Positions 33,888 through 43,171 are shown, numbered from the stretch's first letter. The stretch: 64,000 bases of DNA from Lederbergia graminis (GCF_042655485.1 NZ_JBHSMC010000001.1:62001-126000); one strand, 5' to 3'. Notes: generated by a model from the sequence alone, not told the origin. Made by a program: numbers and translations.

Positions 33888-35375
33888 ATGAGCAAAGAAG
33901 AGATTACAGCACGAAAAATCGATAAGGATCTAGATAATCTAGAACAATACTTTAAAGAACGAATTGGGCTTGGAACAAGTTTTGATGTTGGGGTAAGAAA
34001 ATTAGTAGTATTAAAAAAGGATATCCATATTTATTTTGTAACTGGACTAGTAGATACGTTGTACGTGCTAGAAATCATTAAAGAGTTAGTCAATTTAAAT
34101 GATCATGAACGACCAACATCAAAAATACATGAAATTGTGGAAAATCGTTTACTTCACTATTCTGTAGAGGAAGTAAAGACAACAGATGAGCTAGTAGACC
34201 AAGTCTTATCAGGTCTAATTGCTGTTGTTATTGAAGGGGATGAGAAGGCGTTCATTGTCGATGTTCGTTCTTATCCAGGTAGAACTCCACAAGAGCCTGA
34301 TACAGAGAAAGTTATCCGCGGTTCGCGAGATGGATATGTAGAAAATATTATTGTTAATACAGCTTTAACTCGCAGAAGGATCCGGGATGAACGATTAAGG
34401 TTTGAAATGTTTAAAGTTGGTGAAAGGTCAAAAACAGATGTTGCAATCGGGTATATTGATGGTATTGCCGATCCACGTCTAGTTGATAAGATTAGAAAAG
34501 AAATTGAGGAAATAGATGTTGACGGTATATCGATGGCAGATAAGACATTAGAGGAATATTTAATGAAGCAGGGAGTTAATCCATTTCCACTCGTTAGGTA
34601 TACGGAGAGAGCTGATGTAGGAGCTGTTCATTTATTAGAAGGACATGTATTAATTTATACAGATACATCTCCAAGTGTCATCATATCCCCCACTACTTAT
34701 TTTCATCATGTCCAACATGCAGAAGAATATCGGCAATCGTCTACAGTGGGTACATTTGTTAGATGGACTAGATTTTTAGGGATATGGGCATCTATATTTA
34801 TTCTGCCTTTATGGTTTCTATTTGTATTACAACCAACTATGTTACCTGATACATTAGCGTATATTGGTCCAAATGAACAATCAGAAATACCATTAGTAGT
34901 TCAATTGTTATTAGCCGACCTTGGAATAGAATTTCTTAGAATTGCAGCTATACACACACCAACACCATTATCAACCGCAATGGGTTTAATTGCTGCGGTG
35001 TTAATTGGTCAAATAGCAGTGGATGTTGGTTTATTTAATTCAGAAGTTATCTTATACGTATCCGTCGCAGCAGTAGGTACGTTTTCTACTCCAAGTTATG
35101 AACTAAGTGTTGCTAATAAAATAGTTCGGATGTTTCTATTAGTACTAGTAGCGATCTTTCATGGACCAGGCTTAGTAATCGGTGCAACAATTTTCATTAT
35201 CTATTTAGCTCATTTACGTCCTTTAGACGCACCATATTTATGGCCGCTTTTACCATTCCATCCTGCCGCATTTACGCATATCATCTTTAGAAGAGCTGTT
35301 CCTGGAGCATTACTCCGCCCGAGTATTGTACATCCGCAGGATAGATATCGCCAACCTCCTAAATCGGAGAAGTAA
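33888..35375 (+). CDS. spoVAF: Spore germination protein SpoVAF (GerA family)
   Basis: Inner-membrane spore protein of the GerAA-like family, 495 residues. A cytosolic N-terminal domain (FDVGVRKLVVLKKDI onward) leads to SRDGYVENIIVNTALTRRRI-type sequence and five to six C-terminal membrane segments. SpoVAF modulates ion or dipicolinate release in germination. In B. subtilis it ends the spoVAA-AF operon; here the five upstream genes are absent and spoVAF stands alone between sigF and lysA. Confidence 0.93.
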   Translation: MSKEEITARKIDKDLDNLEQYFKERIGLGTSFDVGVRKLVVLKKDIHIYFVTGLVDTLYVLEIIKELVNLNDHERPTSKIHEIVENRLLHYSVEEVKTTDELVDQVLSGLIAVVIEGDEKAFIVDVRSYPGRTPQEPDTEKVIRGSRDGYVENIIVNTALTRRRIRDERLRFEMFKVGERSKTDVAIGYIDGIADPRLVDKIRKEIEEIDVDGISMADKTLEEYLMKQGVNPFPLVRYTERADVGAVHLLEGHVLIYTDTSPSVIISPTTYFHHVQHAEEYRQSSTVGTFVRWTRFLGIWASIFILPLWFLFVLQPTMLPDTLAYIGPNEQSEIPLVVQLLLADLGIEFLRIAAIHTPTPLSTAMGLIAAVLIGQIAVDVGLFNSEVILYVSVAAVGTFSTPSYELSVANKIVRMFLLVLVAIFHGPGLVIGATIFIIYLAHLRPLDAPYLWPLLPFHPAAFTHIIFRRAVPGALLRPSIVHPQDRYRQPPKSEK

Positions 35376-35415
35376 TTGCGCAATTTTTAATAGTATGGTA
35401 AAGTTTATTACACAA

Positions 35416-35450
35416 AAAAAGAAAGACACTTATCATAGTGTCTTTCTTTT
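35416..35450 (+). terminator. Terminator after spoVAF
   Basis: AAAGAAAGACACT pairs with AGTGTCTTTCTTT, ending in T. Confidence 0.85.
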
Positions 35451-35549
35451 GAAAAAACGAGGAGCAATCGAACGTATTTGTGCGTATAACCAATGGGTAG
35501 GATTATATTTTCCGGAGGACGGTTGTGTAGCCAAAATAGGGGGAGAATA

Positions 35550-36869
35550 ATGCATTTATACGGAACTGCAACAATCAATGAGAATGGACATTTAGAAATT
35601 GGCGGGAAAGATATGGTCGAAGTTGCAGAGCAAATCGGAACGCCATTATATGTGTATGATGTTGCACTAATCAGACAAAGGGCACAAGGATTTAAAAAAA
35701 CATTCGAACAATTAGGGGTAAAAGCTCAAGTTGCATATGCAAGTAAGGCTTTTTCAACTGTAGCAATGTTACAAGTAATTAAAGAAGAAGGTTTATCCCT
35801 TGATGTTGTGTCAGGAGGAGAGCTTTATACTGCTATTAAAGCTGAATTCCCTGTCGAAAAAATTCATTTTCACGGTAATAACAAAAGTGAAACTGAATTA
35901 GAAATGGCATTAGATTATCAAATCGGTTGCATTGTTGTGGATAATTTCCACGAGCTTCACTTATTAAATGATATTTGTTCAAGACGTGAGCAAAAAGTGA
36001 ACATTTTAATTAGGGTTACCCCTGGCATTGAAGCTCATACACACGATTATATTCTAACTGGTCAAGAAGACTCTAAGTTTGGATTTGATTTAGCGAATGG
36101 TCAAGCAGAAGCAGCGTTGAAAATGGCATTAGAAAGTAATTACTTAAATGTTCTAGGGCTTCATTGCCACATTGGCTCGCAAATTTTTGAAACAACTGGC
36201 TTTATTTTAGCTGCGAAGAAAATACTTGAAAAATTAGCTGCTTGGAATGAAACCATTGGATTTTTACCACAGGTGTTAAATCTAGGTGGTGGATTTGGAA
36301 TTCGCTATACGGAAGACGATACACCATTAGAGCCTTCTGAATATGTGCAAGCGATGATTGCAGAAGTTAAGAATGTGACAACGACATTAGGTTTACCTAT
36401 GCCTGAAATTTGGATTGAGCCAGGTAGATCACTTGTAGGAGATGCAGGTACAACCTTATATTCCGTTGGCTCAAGTAAAGAAGTACCAAATGTAAGAAAG
36501 TATCTCGCTGTTGATGGTGGGATGACAGATAATTTAAGACCAGCATTGTATGATGCAAAATATGAGGCAGTTCTTGCAAATCGAGCAGATGAAAAACCAC
36601 AAGAAACGGTATCAATTGCTGGAAAATGCTGTGAGTCAGGAGATATGCTTATTTGGGATTTACCACTTCCAGAAGCAGGATCAAATGATATATTAGCAGT
36701 TTTTTGTACGGGCGCATATGGTTACTCGATGTCAAATAACTATAACCGTATCCCAAGACCAGCGGTGGTGTTTGTTGAGAATGGTCATGCTCAGCTTGTT
36801 GTAAAACGTGAAACATATGAAGATTTACTAAGACTTGATCTTCCACTTAATGAGAAAACCCGTATATAA
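35550..36869 (+). CDS. lysA: Diaminopimelate decarboxylase
   Basis: PLP enzyme making lysine from meso-diaminopimelate, the last step of the pathway; 439 residues, same as B. subtilis. The PLP lysine is in AYASKAFST; HCHIGSQ, GGGFGIRY, CCESGDML and GAYGYSM line the active site. GGGGGAG precedes ATG 35550, so the frame beginning at 35493 is too long. No lysine riboswitch is visible in the leader. Confidence 0.97.
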   Translation: MHLYGTATINENGHLEIGGKDMVEVAEQIGTPLYVYDVALIRQRAQGFKKTFEQLGVKAQVAYASKAFSTVAMLQVIKEEGLSLDVVSGGELYTAIKAEFPVEKIHFHGNNKSETELEMALDYQIGCIVVDNFHELHLLNDICSRREQKVNILIRVTPGIEAHTHDYILTGQEDSKFGFDLANGQAEAALKMALESNYLNVLGLHCHIGSQIFETTGFILAAKKILEKLAAWNETIGFLPQVLNLGGGFGIRYTEDDTPLEPSEYVQAMIAEVKNVTTTLGLPMPEIWIEPGRSLVGDAGTTLYSVGSSKEVPNVRKYLAVDGGMTDNLRPALYDAKYEAVLANRADEKPQETVSIAGKCCESGDMLIWDLPLPEAGSNDILAVFCTGAYGYSMSNNYNRIPRPAVVFVENGHAQLVVKRETYEDLLRLDLPLNEKTRI

Positions 36870-36879
36870 TTACGGGTAC

Positions 36880-36925
36880 AAACTGTAGGAAACTCGATTT
36901 TAATGAGTTGCCTGCAGTTTTTTTT
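36880..36925 (+). terminator. Terminator after lysA
   Basis: AAACTGTAGG with CTCGAT pairs with ATGAG and CCTGCAGTTT, then T8. A smaller palindrome, ACCCGTA and TACGGGT at 36859-36878, overlaps the lysA stop. Confidence 0.88.
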
Positions 36926-37147
36926 CGGTGATGGAATAATATGAAGAAATCAGTGTCAAAATTATGGACAGCTTCGAGTCAGTTCCATAAAATCTATTTT
37001 TCGACAAAATATACGTGGTAATAATTACGGTTTTTTTACTTTTTTACGATACATTTGCTAAAATACAAAAATCTCGGTACAATGATACATATTAAGTCAC
37101 AATATCCATTTTATTGCTTATTGTAGACTAAGGGGTGTTACTTTTCA

Positions 37148-37243
37148 TTGCGTAACAAAAATTTACTTTTATTTATTTTGATCTTCATCATAACAATACT
37201 ATGGGGATTTGGTTATTGGCTGTTTGTTGCACCTAATCGCTAA
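37148..37243 (+). CDS. Possible 31-residue membrane peptide
   Basis: TTG start, then RNKNLLLFILIFIITILWG, FGYWLF and a short polar end APNR. The pattern of basic N-terminus plus one hydrophobic helix is that of a bona fide membrane miniprotein. AAGGGGTG lies about ten bases before the start. I do not recognise a family. It sits in the otherwise gene-free stretch 36870-37361, which besides the lysA terminator shows nothing else. Confidence 0.5.
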   Translation: MRNKNLLLFILIFIITILWGFGYWLFVAPNR

Positions 37244-37361
37244 TCATCCAAGAATTGATTTTCTTAGTGATCCATGTAAGGCGAGTGATTATTTTACCTC
37301 AGAATGAAAGATACATGTAATTTGCAACCACGGGGAAAAGAAAAAACGAGGGATCAATATT

Positions 37362-37736
37362 ATGTTAATACGTTATAAGAAAAACTTTGAAAAGATCGCT
37401 ATGGGGCTTTTATCTTTCATGCCTAATGAGAAAGATTTAAAAGTACTCCAATCTACAATGAAAAAATACGAGACAGATCCAGAATGGCAGCTTTTTTTAT
37501 GGAAAGCAGAAGATACTACTATAACAGGACTAATTGGTGTCCGCATGTTAGAAGATCAAGTGGAAGTGCACCATATATCTGTTAATCCATCACACCGCCA
37601 TGAAGGAATAGGGAAGAATATGCTCCATTCCTTAAAAGGAATCTTTGAAGGGAAGAAGATTTACCCTACAGATTTTACAGTACCTTTTTTTGAAAAATGT
37701 AATTTTCATAATGACGATGAGAGCTCAGAAGAATAA
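37362..37736 (+). CDS. ribT: GNAT acetyltransferase-like protein RibT
   Basis: A 124-residue GNAT-fold protein. It begins MLIRYKKNFEKIAMGLLS and has the acetyl-CoA motif ISVNPSHRHEGIGKNML, matching RibT of the B. subtilis riboflavin operon. The substrate is unknown. Unlike B. subtilis, no ribD, ribE, ribBA or ribH gene is adjacent, and no FMN riboswitch lies upstream, so it is an orphan of that operon. Confidence 0.9.
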   Translation: MLIRYKKNFEKIAMGLLSFMPNEKDLKVLQSTMKKYETDPEWQLFLWKAEDTTITGLIGVRMLEDQVEVHHISVNPSHRHEGIGKNMLHSLKGIFEGKKIYPTDFTVPFFEKCNFHNDDESSEE

Positions 37737-37759
37737 TTTCCTTCTGAGCTTTTAAAATT

Positions 37760-38251
37760 TTACCTAGAAGCATATACATAATTTTTTGTTCGGTGTAATT
37801 TGTGCTTATGAATAATTTCATATGGAGCTTCATCGATTTCATCAAACCAATGAATAGCGGAATTATTACTGTAATCTAAGCACTTTTGCATTAATATAGG
37901 ATTGTTTATTGGCAAGGTGATTGCTCTATATGGCAAGTTCTCTTGCAAATCTAAAAGGCTTCTCTCTAGCTTTCGCATTAATTCGTTATAGTTCAACCCG
38001 AGTTCTTCTATCTCTTTTTCTTTGTATGATAATAATAGGTGAGACTTATTTAGCATTTTGATTGCACCTATTTTATTCCCACGGCGGTAATGGTAATAGC
38101 TAACTGCAATTTGTATTAGACCAACCCATATGGATGTACGTTCTTTTCCGTTATTCTTCCAATGTGATTCTAATACTTCATGACATTCGAAGTAATCTCT
38201 ATCTATGTGAAAATAATACAAATACTCTATATAAGCTAACGGGTATTTCAA
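37760..38251 (-). CDS. ypuF: YpuF family protein (DUF309)
   Basis: A 163-residue helical protein of the DUF309 family, with the signature DRDYFECHEVLESHWK and QIAVSYYHYRRGN. GGGAG lies about eight bases before a TTG at 38251, giving MKYPLAYIEYLYYFH; the longer frame from 38266 is unlikely. Function unknown. In B. subtilis ypuF leads into scpA; here it is inverted. Confidence 0.85.
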   Translation of the reverse strand: MKYPLAYIEYLYYFHIDRDYFECHEVLESHWKNNGKERTSIWVGLIQIAVSYYHYRRGNKIGAIKMLNKSHLLLSYKEKEIEELGLNYNELMRKLERSLLDLQENLPYRAITLPINNPILMQKCLDYSNNSAIHWFDEIDEAPYEIIHKHKLHRTKNYVYASR

Positions 38252-38508
38252 AATTTCAACTCCCAACCAAAAAGCATTCAGTTAAAATACTATCATAGCA
38301 TATAACGATAAATAATCTAAATGTCGTTTTTTGTCTTTTTGTATCAGTTTTTCTTCATTTTCCATTCTAACTGTTATATGATTAAGAGTGGAAAATTATC
38401 TTTATTTAAGGGATAACACAATTAATATGCATCTATCTGTAGCTCTATGCCTATAAGGTATAGCATATTGGTGTGCCCTTAATATTGTTTGAAATTTGGT
38501 GAATGAAG

Positions 38509-39270
38509 ATGGAATATAACGTGAAAATTGAGGCCTATGAAGGACCTCTTGATTTATTACTTCATCTAATTAATAAACTAGAGATTGATATATACGATAT
38601 ACCAATGGCAGAAATAACGGAACAGTATTTAGTATATATACATGCAATGAAAGAATTTCAATTAGATGTAGCTAGTGAATACCTTGTAATGGCTGCTACT
38701 CTACTGGCTATTAAGAGTAAAATGCTTCTTCCAAATCATGAAGAAGATGATCTAGAGGAACAATTTTTTGAAGAGGAAGATCCTCGTGATGAGTTAGTAG
38801 AACAGCTTGTAGAATATAAAAAATATAAGGAAGCAGCGAAGAATTTAAAAGAGAAAGAAAAAGAAAGAAGCTTGATGTACACAAAGCCACCAGTAGATTT
38901 ATCTCCGTATGTCGATGCTAATCAGATAGATTCTCTTCAAATGGATGTAACCATATTTGATATGTTAGGTGCTTACCATAAATTATTAAGAAGAAAAAAA
39001 TTACAAAAACCTTTAACGACAAAAATTACAAATAAAGATATTTCTATTGATGAGCGGATGACAGAAATATTAGAAGAACTTAGAAAGTCTGATGTTAAAC
39101 TTTCATTTTTTCATTTTTTTCCACTGAATGATAAGCGTTATTTAGTTATTACCTTCTTGGCAATGCTTGAATTAATGAAACGTAACGAAATTATTGTCGA
39201 ACAAGATGGGACATTCGGTGATATTTATTTGTCGAATCGAAAGGAAGGTATTCAGGTTGGAAGAAGCTAA
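38509..39270 (+). CDS. scpA: Segregation and condensation protein A
   Basis: Kleisin subunit of the SMC-ScpAB condensin that compacts and segregates the chromosome; 253 residues. The N-terminus EYNVKIEAYEGPLDLLLHLI and the C-terminal winged helix (VKLSFFHFFPLNDK) are clear. I take ATG 38509 because homologues begin MEY; ATG 38503 is six bases upstream. It overlaps scpB. Confidence 0.96.
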   Translation: MEYNVKIEAYEGPLDLLLHLINKLEIDIYDIPMAEITEQYLVYIHAMKEFQLDVASEYLVMAATLLAIKSKMLLPNHEEDDLEEQFFEEEDPRDELVEQLVEYKKYKEAAKNLKEKEKERSLMYTKPPVDLSPYVDANQIDSLQMDVTIFDMLGAYHKLLRRKKLQKPLTTKITNKDISIDERMTEILEELRKSDVKLSFFHFFPLNDKRYLVITFLAMLELMKRNEIIVEQDGTFGDIYLSNRKEGIQVGRS

Positions 39271-39844
39271 ATTGCTAGGAATATTGGAATGTTTATTGTT
39301 TGCAGCAGGCGATGAAGGCTTATCTGTAGTACAAATAAGTGCTGCAATGGATATCAGTGAATTAGAGACAGTTACTCTAATAGACAAATTAAAGGAAATG
39401 TATGATTATGATACCTCTAGAGGAATTACGATTATAGAGCTAGCGGAAACATATCAACTTGCAACAAAGAAAGAACTAAGTGATTATTTGAAGAAGCTCG
39501 TTGAGAATCCTAGTGTATCTACACTTTCACAAGCAAGTCTGGAAACACTTGCGATTATCTCTTATAAACAACCAATAACAAGACAAGAAATTGAACAAAT
39601 ACGTGGTGTGAAAACAGAACGTCCCATCCATACATTATTATCTAAAGGATTAATCATGGAAGTCGGTAGAGCAGAAGGAACTGGAAGAGCAAAGTTATAT
39701 GGAACAACCAATGAGTTTCTAGATTATTTTGGATTGAAAAATTTGCAAGAACTTCCGGAAATTCCAACCAAGTTGGAGGAAGATGAGTTTCAGGATGAAA
39801 CAGATTTATTTTTTGAGAAGTTTAATGAACATATAGAGAAGTAA
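39257..39844 (+). CDS. scpB: Segregation and condensation protein B
   Basis: Winged-helix partner of ScpA in the SMC complex, 195 residues. Conserved LSQASLETLAIISYKQPITRQEIEQIRGV is split over the two winged helices, followed by GRAEGTGRAKLYGTT. AAGGAAGG at 39241-39248 precedes TTG 39257, which lies inside the scpA 3' end. Confidence 0.95.
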   Translation: MEEAKLLGILECLLFAAGDEGLSVVQISAAMDISELETVTLIDKLKEMYDYDTSRGITIIELAETYQLATKKELSDYLKKLVENPSVSTLSQASLETLAIISYKQPITRQEIEQIRGVKTERPIHTLLSKGLIMEVGRAEGTGRAKLYGTTNEFLDYFGLKNLQELPEIPTKLEEDEFQDETDLFFEKFNEHIEK

Positions 39845-39852
39845 ATTACAAG

Positions 39853-39880
39853 TGTCGGGAGATAATCCCGACATTTTTTT
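39853..39880 (+). terminator. Terminator after scpB
   Basis: TGTCGGGA pairs with TCCCGACA, then T8. Confidence 0.9.
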
Positions 39881-39882
39881 TA

Positions 39883-39911
39883 TTCATATCAAAGGTGTAC
39901 ATGCATAGACT
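39883..39911 (+). promoter_or_regulatory. Possible sigma-E promoter of dacB
   Basis: TTCATATC (39883-39890) and CATAGACT (39904-39911), 13 bases apart, loosely match sigma-E. dacB is sigma-E dependent in B. subtilis. Confidence 0.45.
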
Positions 39912-39965
39912 TGTACAAATACCTTTTCATGTAAAGGGTGAACGTGCATTTAGAGGGGCGAGAGT

Positions 39966-41105
39966 ATGAGAGGTAGAAAAAATATAACATTCATGATCAT
40001 ATCTACACTTGTTTTAACTTTGCTATACAATCTTGTTTTTGCGAAGGAAAGCTCTGCGTTTAATGTTAGTGCTTCTGGTGCTGTATTAATGGAGCAGGAT
40101 TCTGGCAGGATATTATATGCAACTAATCCTCATGAAGTACACCGAATAGCATCGATCACAAAAGTAATGACAGCTATTCTAGCGATTGAATCAGGAAAAA
40201 TGGACGAACTTGTAACTGTTAGTAAAGAGGCTGTATATACAGAGGGTTCTTCCATATATCTTCAAGTAGGAGAGAAAATCAAGTTAAGGGATTTAGTTTA
40301 TGGTTTAATGCTTAGATCTGGAAATGATGCAGCACGTGCTATTGCTGAACACGTAGGTGGTAGTTTAGAAGGATTTGTATTTCTAATGAATCAGAAAGCA
40401 GAAGAAATAGGAATGGAAAATACCGTGTTCGCAAATCCACATGGGCTAGATGATCATGAAGAGCACTATTCTACTGCTTATGATATGGCATTATTAACAC
40501 GCTATGCTATGAATAATGAGGAGTTTAAAAAAATATCGGGTACTAAAGTGTATAAATTTAAACGCGAAAGTGGAATGCAACAATGGACAAATAAAAATAG
40601 ATTGCTAAAAAAATATAAATATACTACAGGTGGTAAGACTGGGTTTACAAAAAGAGCAGGTAGAACGTTAATTACAACTGCTGAGAAAGATGGTACAGAG
40701 CTGATAGTCGTTACATTAAATGATGGTAACGATTGGAATGACCACATAAATATGTATGAACATGGTTTTTCTGCTTTTCCGGTAAGGAAAGTGTTAGAAG
40801 AAGGACCTATTAAAGTAAAGGTAGATGGTTTAAAAAATAGAGAGATATATATTGAGGATCCTATCTTTTATCCATTAAACGATAAGGAAACAGATGAGGT
40901 AAATATAGAATACAAGTTACTTCATCTTAATAAATTAAATAAAACATCTTCCGGGAAAATCGGAGTTGGGGTTCTATACTTTCAAAATGAAGAGGTATTA
41001 CAATTCCCAGTCTTTATACGTACATTAGATACTGAAGATAGTTTACCATGGTGGCAAAAATTGTTTAACTCTTTATTTGGAAAGATTGGTGCGATCCATG
41101 ATTAA
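39966..41105 (+). CDS. dacB: Sporulation D-alanyl-D-alanine carboxypeptidase DacB
   Basis: PBP5*-type carboxypeptidase, 379 residues, which trims stem peptides during spore cortex synthesis. A signal peptide covers roughly the first 28 residues. Motifs are SITK, LRSGNDAARA and KTGFTKRAGR. The stop codon overlaps spmA by eight bases, giving a dacB-spmA-spmB operon as in B. subtilis. It is distinct from DacF at 30934. Confidence 0.94.
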   Translation: MRGRKNITFMIISTLVLTLLYNLVFAKESSAFNVSASGAVLMEQDSGRILYATNPHEVHRIASITKVMTAILAIESGKMDELVTVSKEAVYTEGSSIYLQVGEKIKLRDLVYGLMLRSGNDAARAIAEHVGGSLEGFVFLMNQKAEEIGMENTVFANPHGLDDHEEHYSTAYDMALLTRYAMNNEEFKKISGTKVYKFKRESGMQQWTNKNRLLKKYKYTTGGKTGFTKRAGRTLITTAEKDGTELIVVTLNDGNDWNDHINMYEHGFSAFPVRKVLEEGPIKVKVDGLKNREIYIEDPIFYPLNDKETDEVNIEYKLLHLNKLNKTSSGKIGVGVLYFQNEEVLQFPVFIRTLDTEDSLPWWQKLFNSLFGKIGAIHD

Positions 41106-41694
41106 TTATATATGGATAGCTATGACAGTGATAGGGCTTATTTTTGCAGCTATTAATGGAAGAATGGATGAAGTGAACGAAGCAATCTTTCAATCAGCAA
41201 ATGAAGCTGTAACCTTGTGTATTGGCTTAATTAGTATTTTAGTATTTTGGCTAGGAATAATGAGGATTGCTCAGGAGTCAGGTCTCTTAGATAAACTTTC
41301 TTCTCTTTTTAAGCCTTTAATAGTTAGATTGTTTCCTGAAGTACCAAAAGATCATCCAGCTGTTGGCTACATATTGTCGAATATTATAGCTAATATGTTA
41401 GGGTTAGGGAATGCAGCAACACCATTAGGCATTAAGGCAATGGAGCAATTAAAACAGTTAAACGGTGGAAAAACAACAGCGAGTAGGTCAATGATTACAT
41501 TTTTGGCCTTGAATACAGCAGGATTTACACTAATACCAACAACTGTAATAGCAATTAGAATGAATTACGATTCTGCGTCACCTACAGAAATAGTTGGCCC
41601 AACTTTACTTGCAACTGTTTGTGCAACAGTAGCAGCTATTACGATAGATCGCTTTTTCTATAATCGAAGAATGAGAAAGGGCGGGAAAAAATAA
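41098..41694 (+). CDS. spmA: Spore maturation protein A
   Basis: Polytopic membrane protein, 198 residues, needed for full spore core dehydration. Family segments include GLGNAATPLGIKAMEQL and LNTAGFTLIPTTVIAIR. I start at ATG 41098, which overlaps the dacB stop. Nucleoside-transporter-like gate repeats occur in both SpmA and SpmB, so the pair probably act as one membrane complex. Confidence 0.95.
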   Translation: MINYIWIAMTVIGLIFAAINGRMDEVNEAIFQSANEAVTLCIGLISILVFWLGIMRIAQESGLLDKLSSLFKPLIVRLFPEVPKDHPAVGYILSNIIANMLGLGNAATPLGIKAMEQLKQLNGGKTTASRSMITFLALNTAGFTLIPTTVIAIRMNYDSASPTEIVGPTLLATVCATVAAITIDRFFYNRRMRKGGKK

Positions 41695-42227
41695 TGCAAA
41701 TTATTTCGTTTATTTCATTATGGATCATCCCCGTCATTATCGGTTTTATTTTGGTTTATAGTGCAATAAAAAAGAAGCCTGCATATGAAAATTTCGTGGA
41801 GGGTGGTAAGGAAGGAGTAAAAATTGCTGTAACTATTATCCCGTTTTTGGTGGGAATGCTCGTTGCAATTACAGTTTTTAGAGTATCAGGAGCAATGGAT
41901 TTTTTTATTCAATTGTTCAGACCTTTATTAAATATACTCGGTGTTCCAGCTGAAATCGTACCATTGGCTTTAATTAGACCAATCTCTGGAAATGCTGCAT
42001 TAGGGTTAATGAGTGATATCATTTCGGTTCATGGTCCAGATTCATTTATTGGGAGACTTGCTTCTACCATACAAGGAAGTACAGATACGACCTTTTATGT
42101 AATAACTGTATATTTTGGTGCAGTAGGGATAAAGAAAATGGGAGATGCGCTTAAAGTAGGATTACTCGCAGATCTTGTTGGAATTACAGCAGCAATAATA
42201 ATTGTTACATTTTTGTTCAGTTCTTAA
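41694..42227 (+). CDS. spmB: Spore maturation protein B
   Basis: Partner of SpmA, 177 residues, with about five membrane segments and the family pattern RPISGNAALGLMSDI and IQGSTDTTFYVITVYFG. It overlaps spmA by one base. A terminator overlaps its stop codon. Confidence 0.95.
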   Translation: MQIISFISLWIIPVIIGFILVYSAIKKKPAYENFVEGGKEGVKIAVTIIPFLVGMLVAITVFRVSGAMDFFIQLFRPLLNILGVPAEIVPLALIRPISGNAALGLMSDIISVHGPDSFIGRLASTIQGSTDTTFYVITVYFGAVGIKKMGDALKVGLLADLVGITAAIIIVTFLFSS

Positions 42228-42242
42228 ACTGGACTTTTTTTT
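42216..42242 (+). terminator. Terminator after spmB
   Basis: GTTCAGTT pairs with AACTGGAC (one G-U), then T8, spanning the stop codon. Confidence 0.8.
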
Positions 42243-42334
42243 ATGCATGCAAAGTATTGTTTCTTTGAATTTTACCTAACTTATGTAATAATTCATACAG
42301 TAAATGCCGGATAATGAATATTGAGGTGAAGTAA

Positions 42335-43075
42335 ATGGAACGTTTACAAAAAGTAATAGCACAAGCAGGGATTACATCCCGAAGGAAAGCGGAAGAAATG
42401 ATAAAAGAAGGTAAGGTTAAAGTTAATGGTAAAGTAGTTAAGGAGCTTGGTACAAAAGTATCCTCTTCAGATAAAATTGAAGTCAATGAAATTCCTATAA
42501 GTCGAGAAGATAAAAAGTATTTCCTTTTTTATAAGCCACGTGGTGTTATCTCTGCCGTAAGTGATGACAAAGGAAGAAAAGTAGTGACAGATTATTTTCC
42601 ACATGTTAGTGAACGAATCTATCCAATTGGAAGGCTTGATTACGATACTTCCGGATTAATAATTCTTTCTAATGATGGTGAATTTACTAATTTATTAGCT
42701 CATCCCCGATATGGTATACAAAAATTGTATATTGCAAAAGTAAAAGGGATACCAACTAAAGAATCGTTAAGAAGATTAGAAAAAGGTATAAAACTAGAAG
42801 ATGGTATGACTGCTCCTGCGAAAGTTAAATTGAAATCGATCGACAAGAGCAAAGGAAGTGCAATTATTGAGATAGTTATCACGGAGGGTAGAAATAGACA
42901 GGTTAGAAGAATGATGGAAGCAATTGGACACCCAGTACTTAAATTAAAACGGGAGCAATATGGTTTTTTACATTTGCGTGGCTTGAATGCAGGTGAGTTT
43001 CGAGAGTTAACTCCGCATGAAGTGAAACAATTGCGTCATCTAGCTGAAAATGGTGAAGGCAGAAATCTTGGTTAG
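42335..43075 (+). CDS. rluB: 23S rRNA pseudouridine synthase RluB
   Basis: RsuA-family pseudouridine synthase, 246 residues, which modifies helix 93 of 23S rRNA near position 2605 (E. coli numbering). An N-terminal S4 domain (MERLQKVIAQAGITSRRKAEEM) precedes the catalytic domain with its aspartate in PIGRLDYDTSGLIILSNDGE. It stands before the res genes, as in B. subtilis. Confidence 0.95.
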   Translation: MERLQKVIAQAGITSRRKAEEMIKEGKVKVNGKVVKELGTKVSSSDKIEVNEIPISREDKKYFLFYKPRGVISAVSDDKGRKVVTDYFPHVSERIYPIGRLDYDTSGLIILSNDGEFTNLLAHPRYGIQKLYIAKVKGIPTKESLRRLEKGIKLEDGMTAPAKVKLKSIDKSKGSAIIEIVITEGRNRQVRRMMEAIGHPVLKLKREQYGFLHLRGLNAGEFRELTPHEVKQLRHLAENGEGRNLG

Positions 43076-43171
43076 AAAGATTCACATAACCTTCAAAACA
43101 ATAACAATGGATATAAATCCGTTAATGATATAATGGATTCGATAAGAATCACAGCTAGGGGGTATTTGTGA

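Noticed and set aside
35326..35550. 74-residue frame between spoVAF and lysA
   Set aside because: It runs through the spoVAF terminator, has no ribosome site and its composition is not protein-like.
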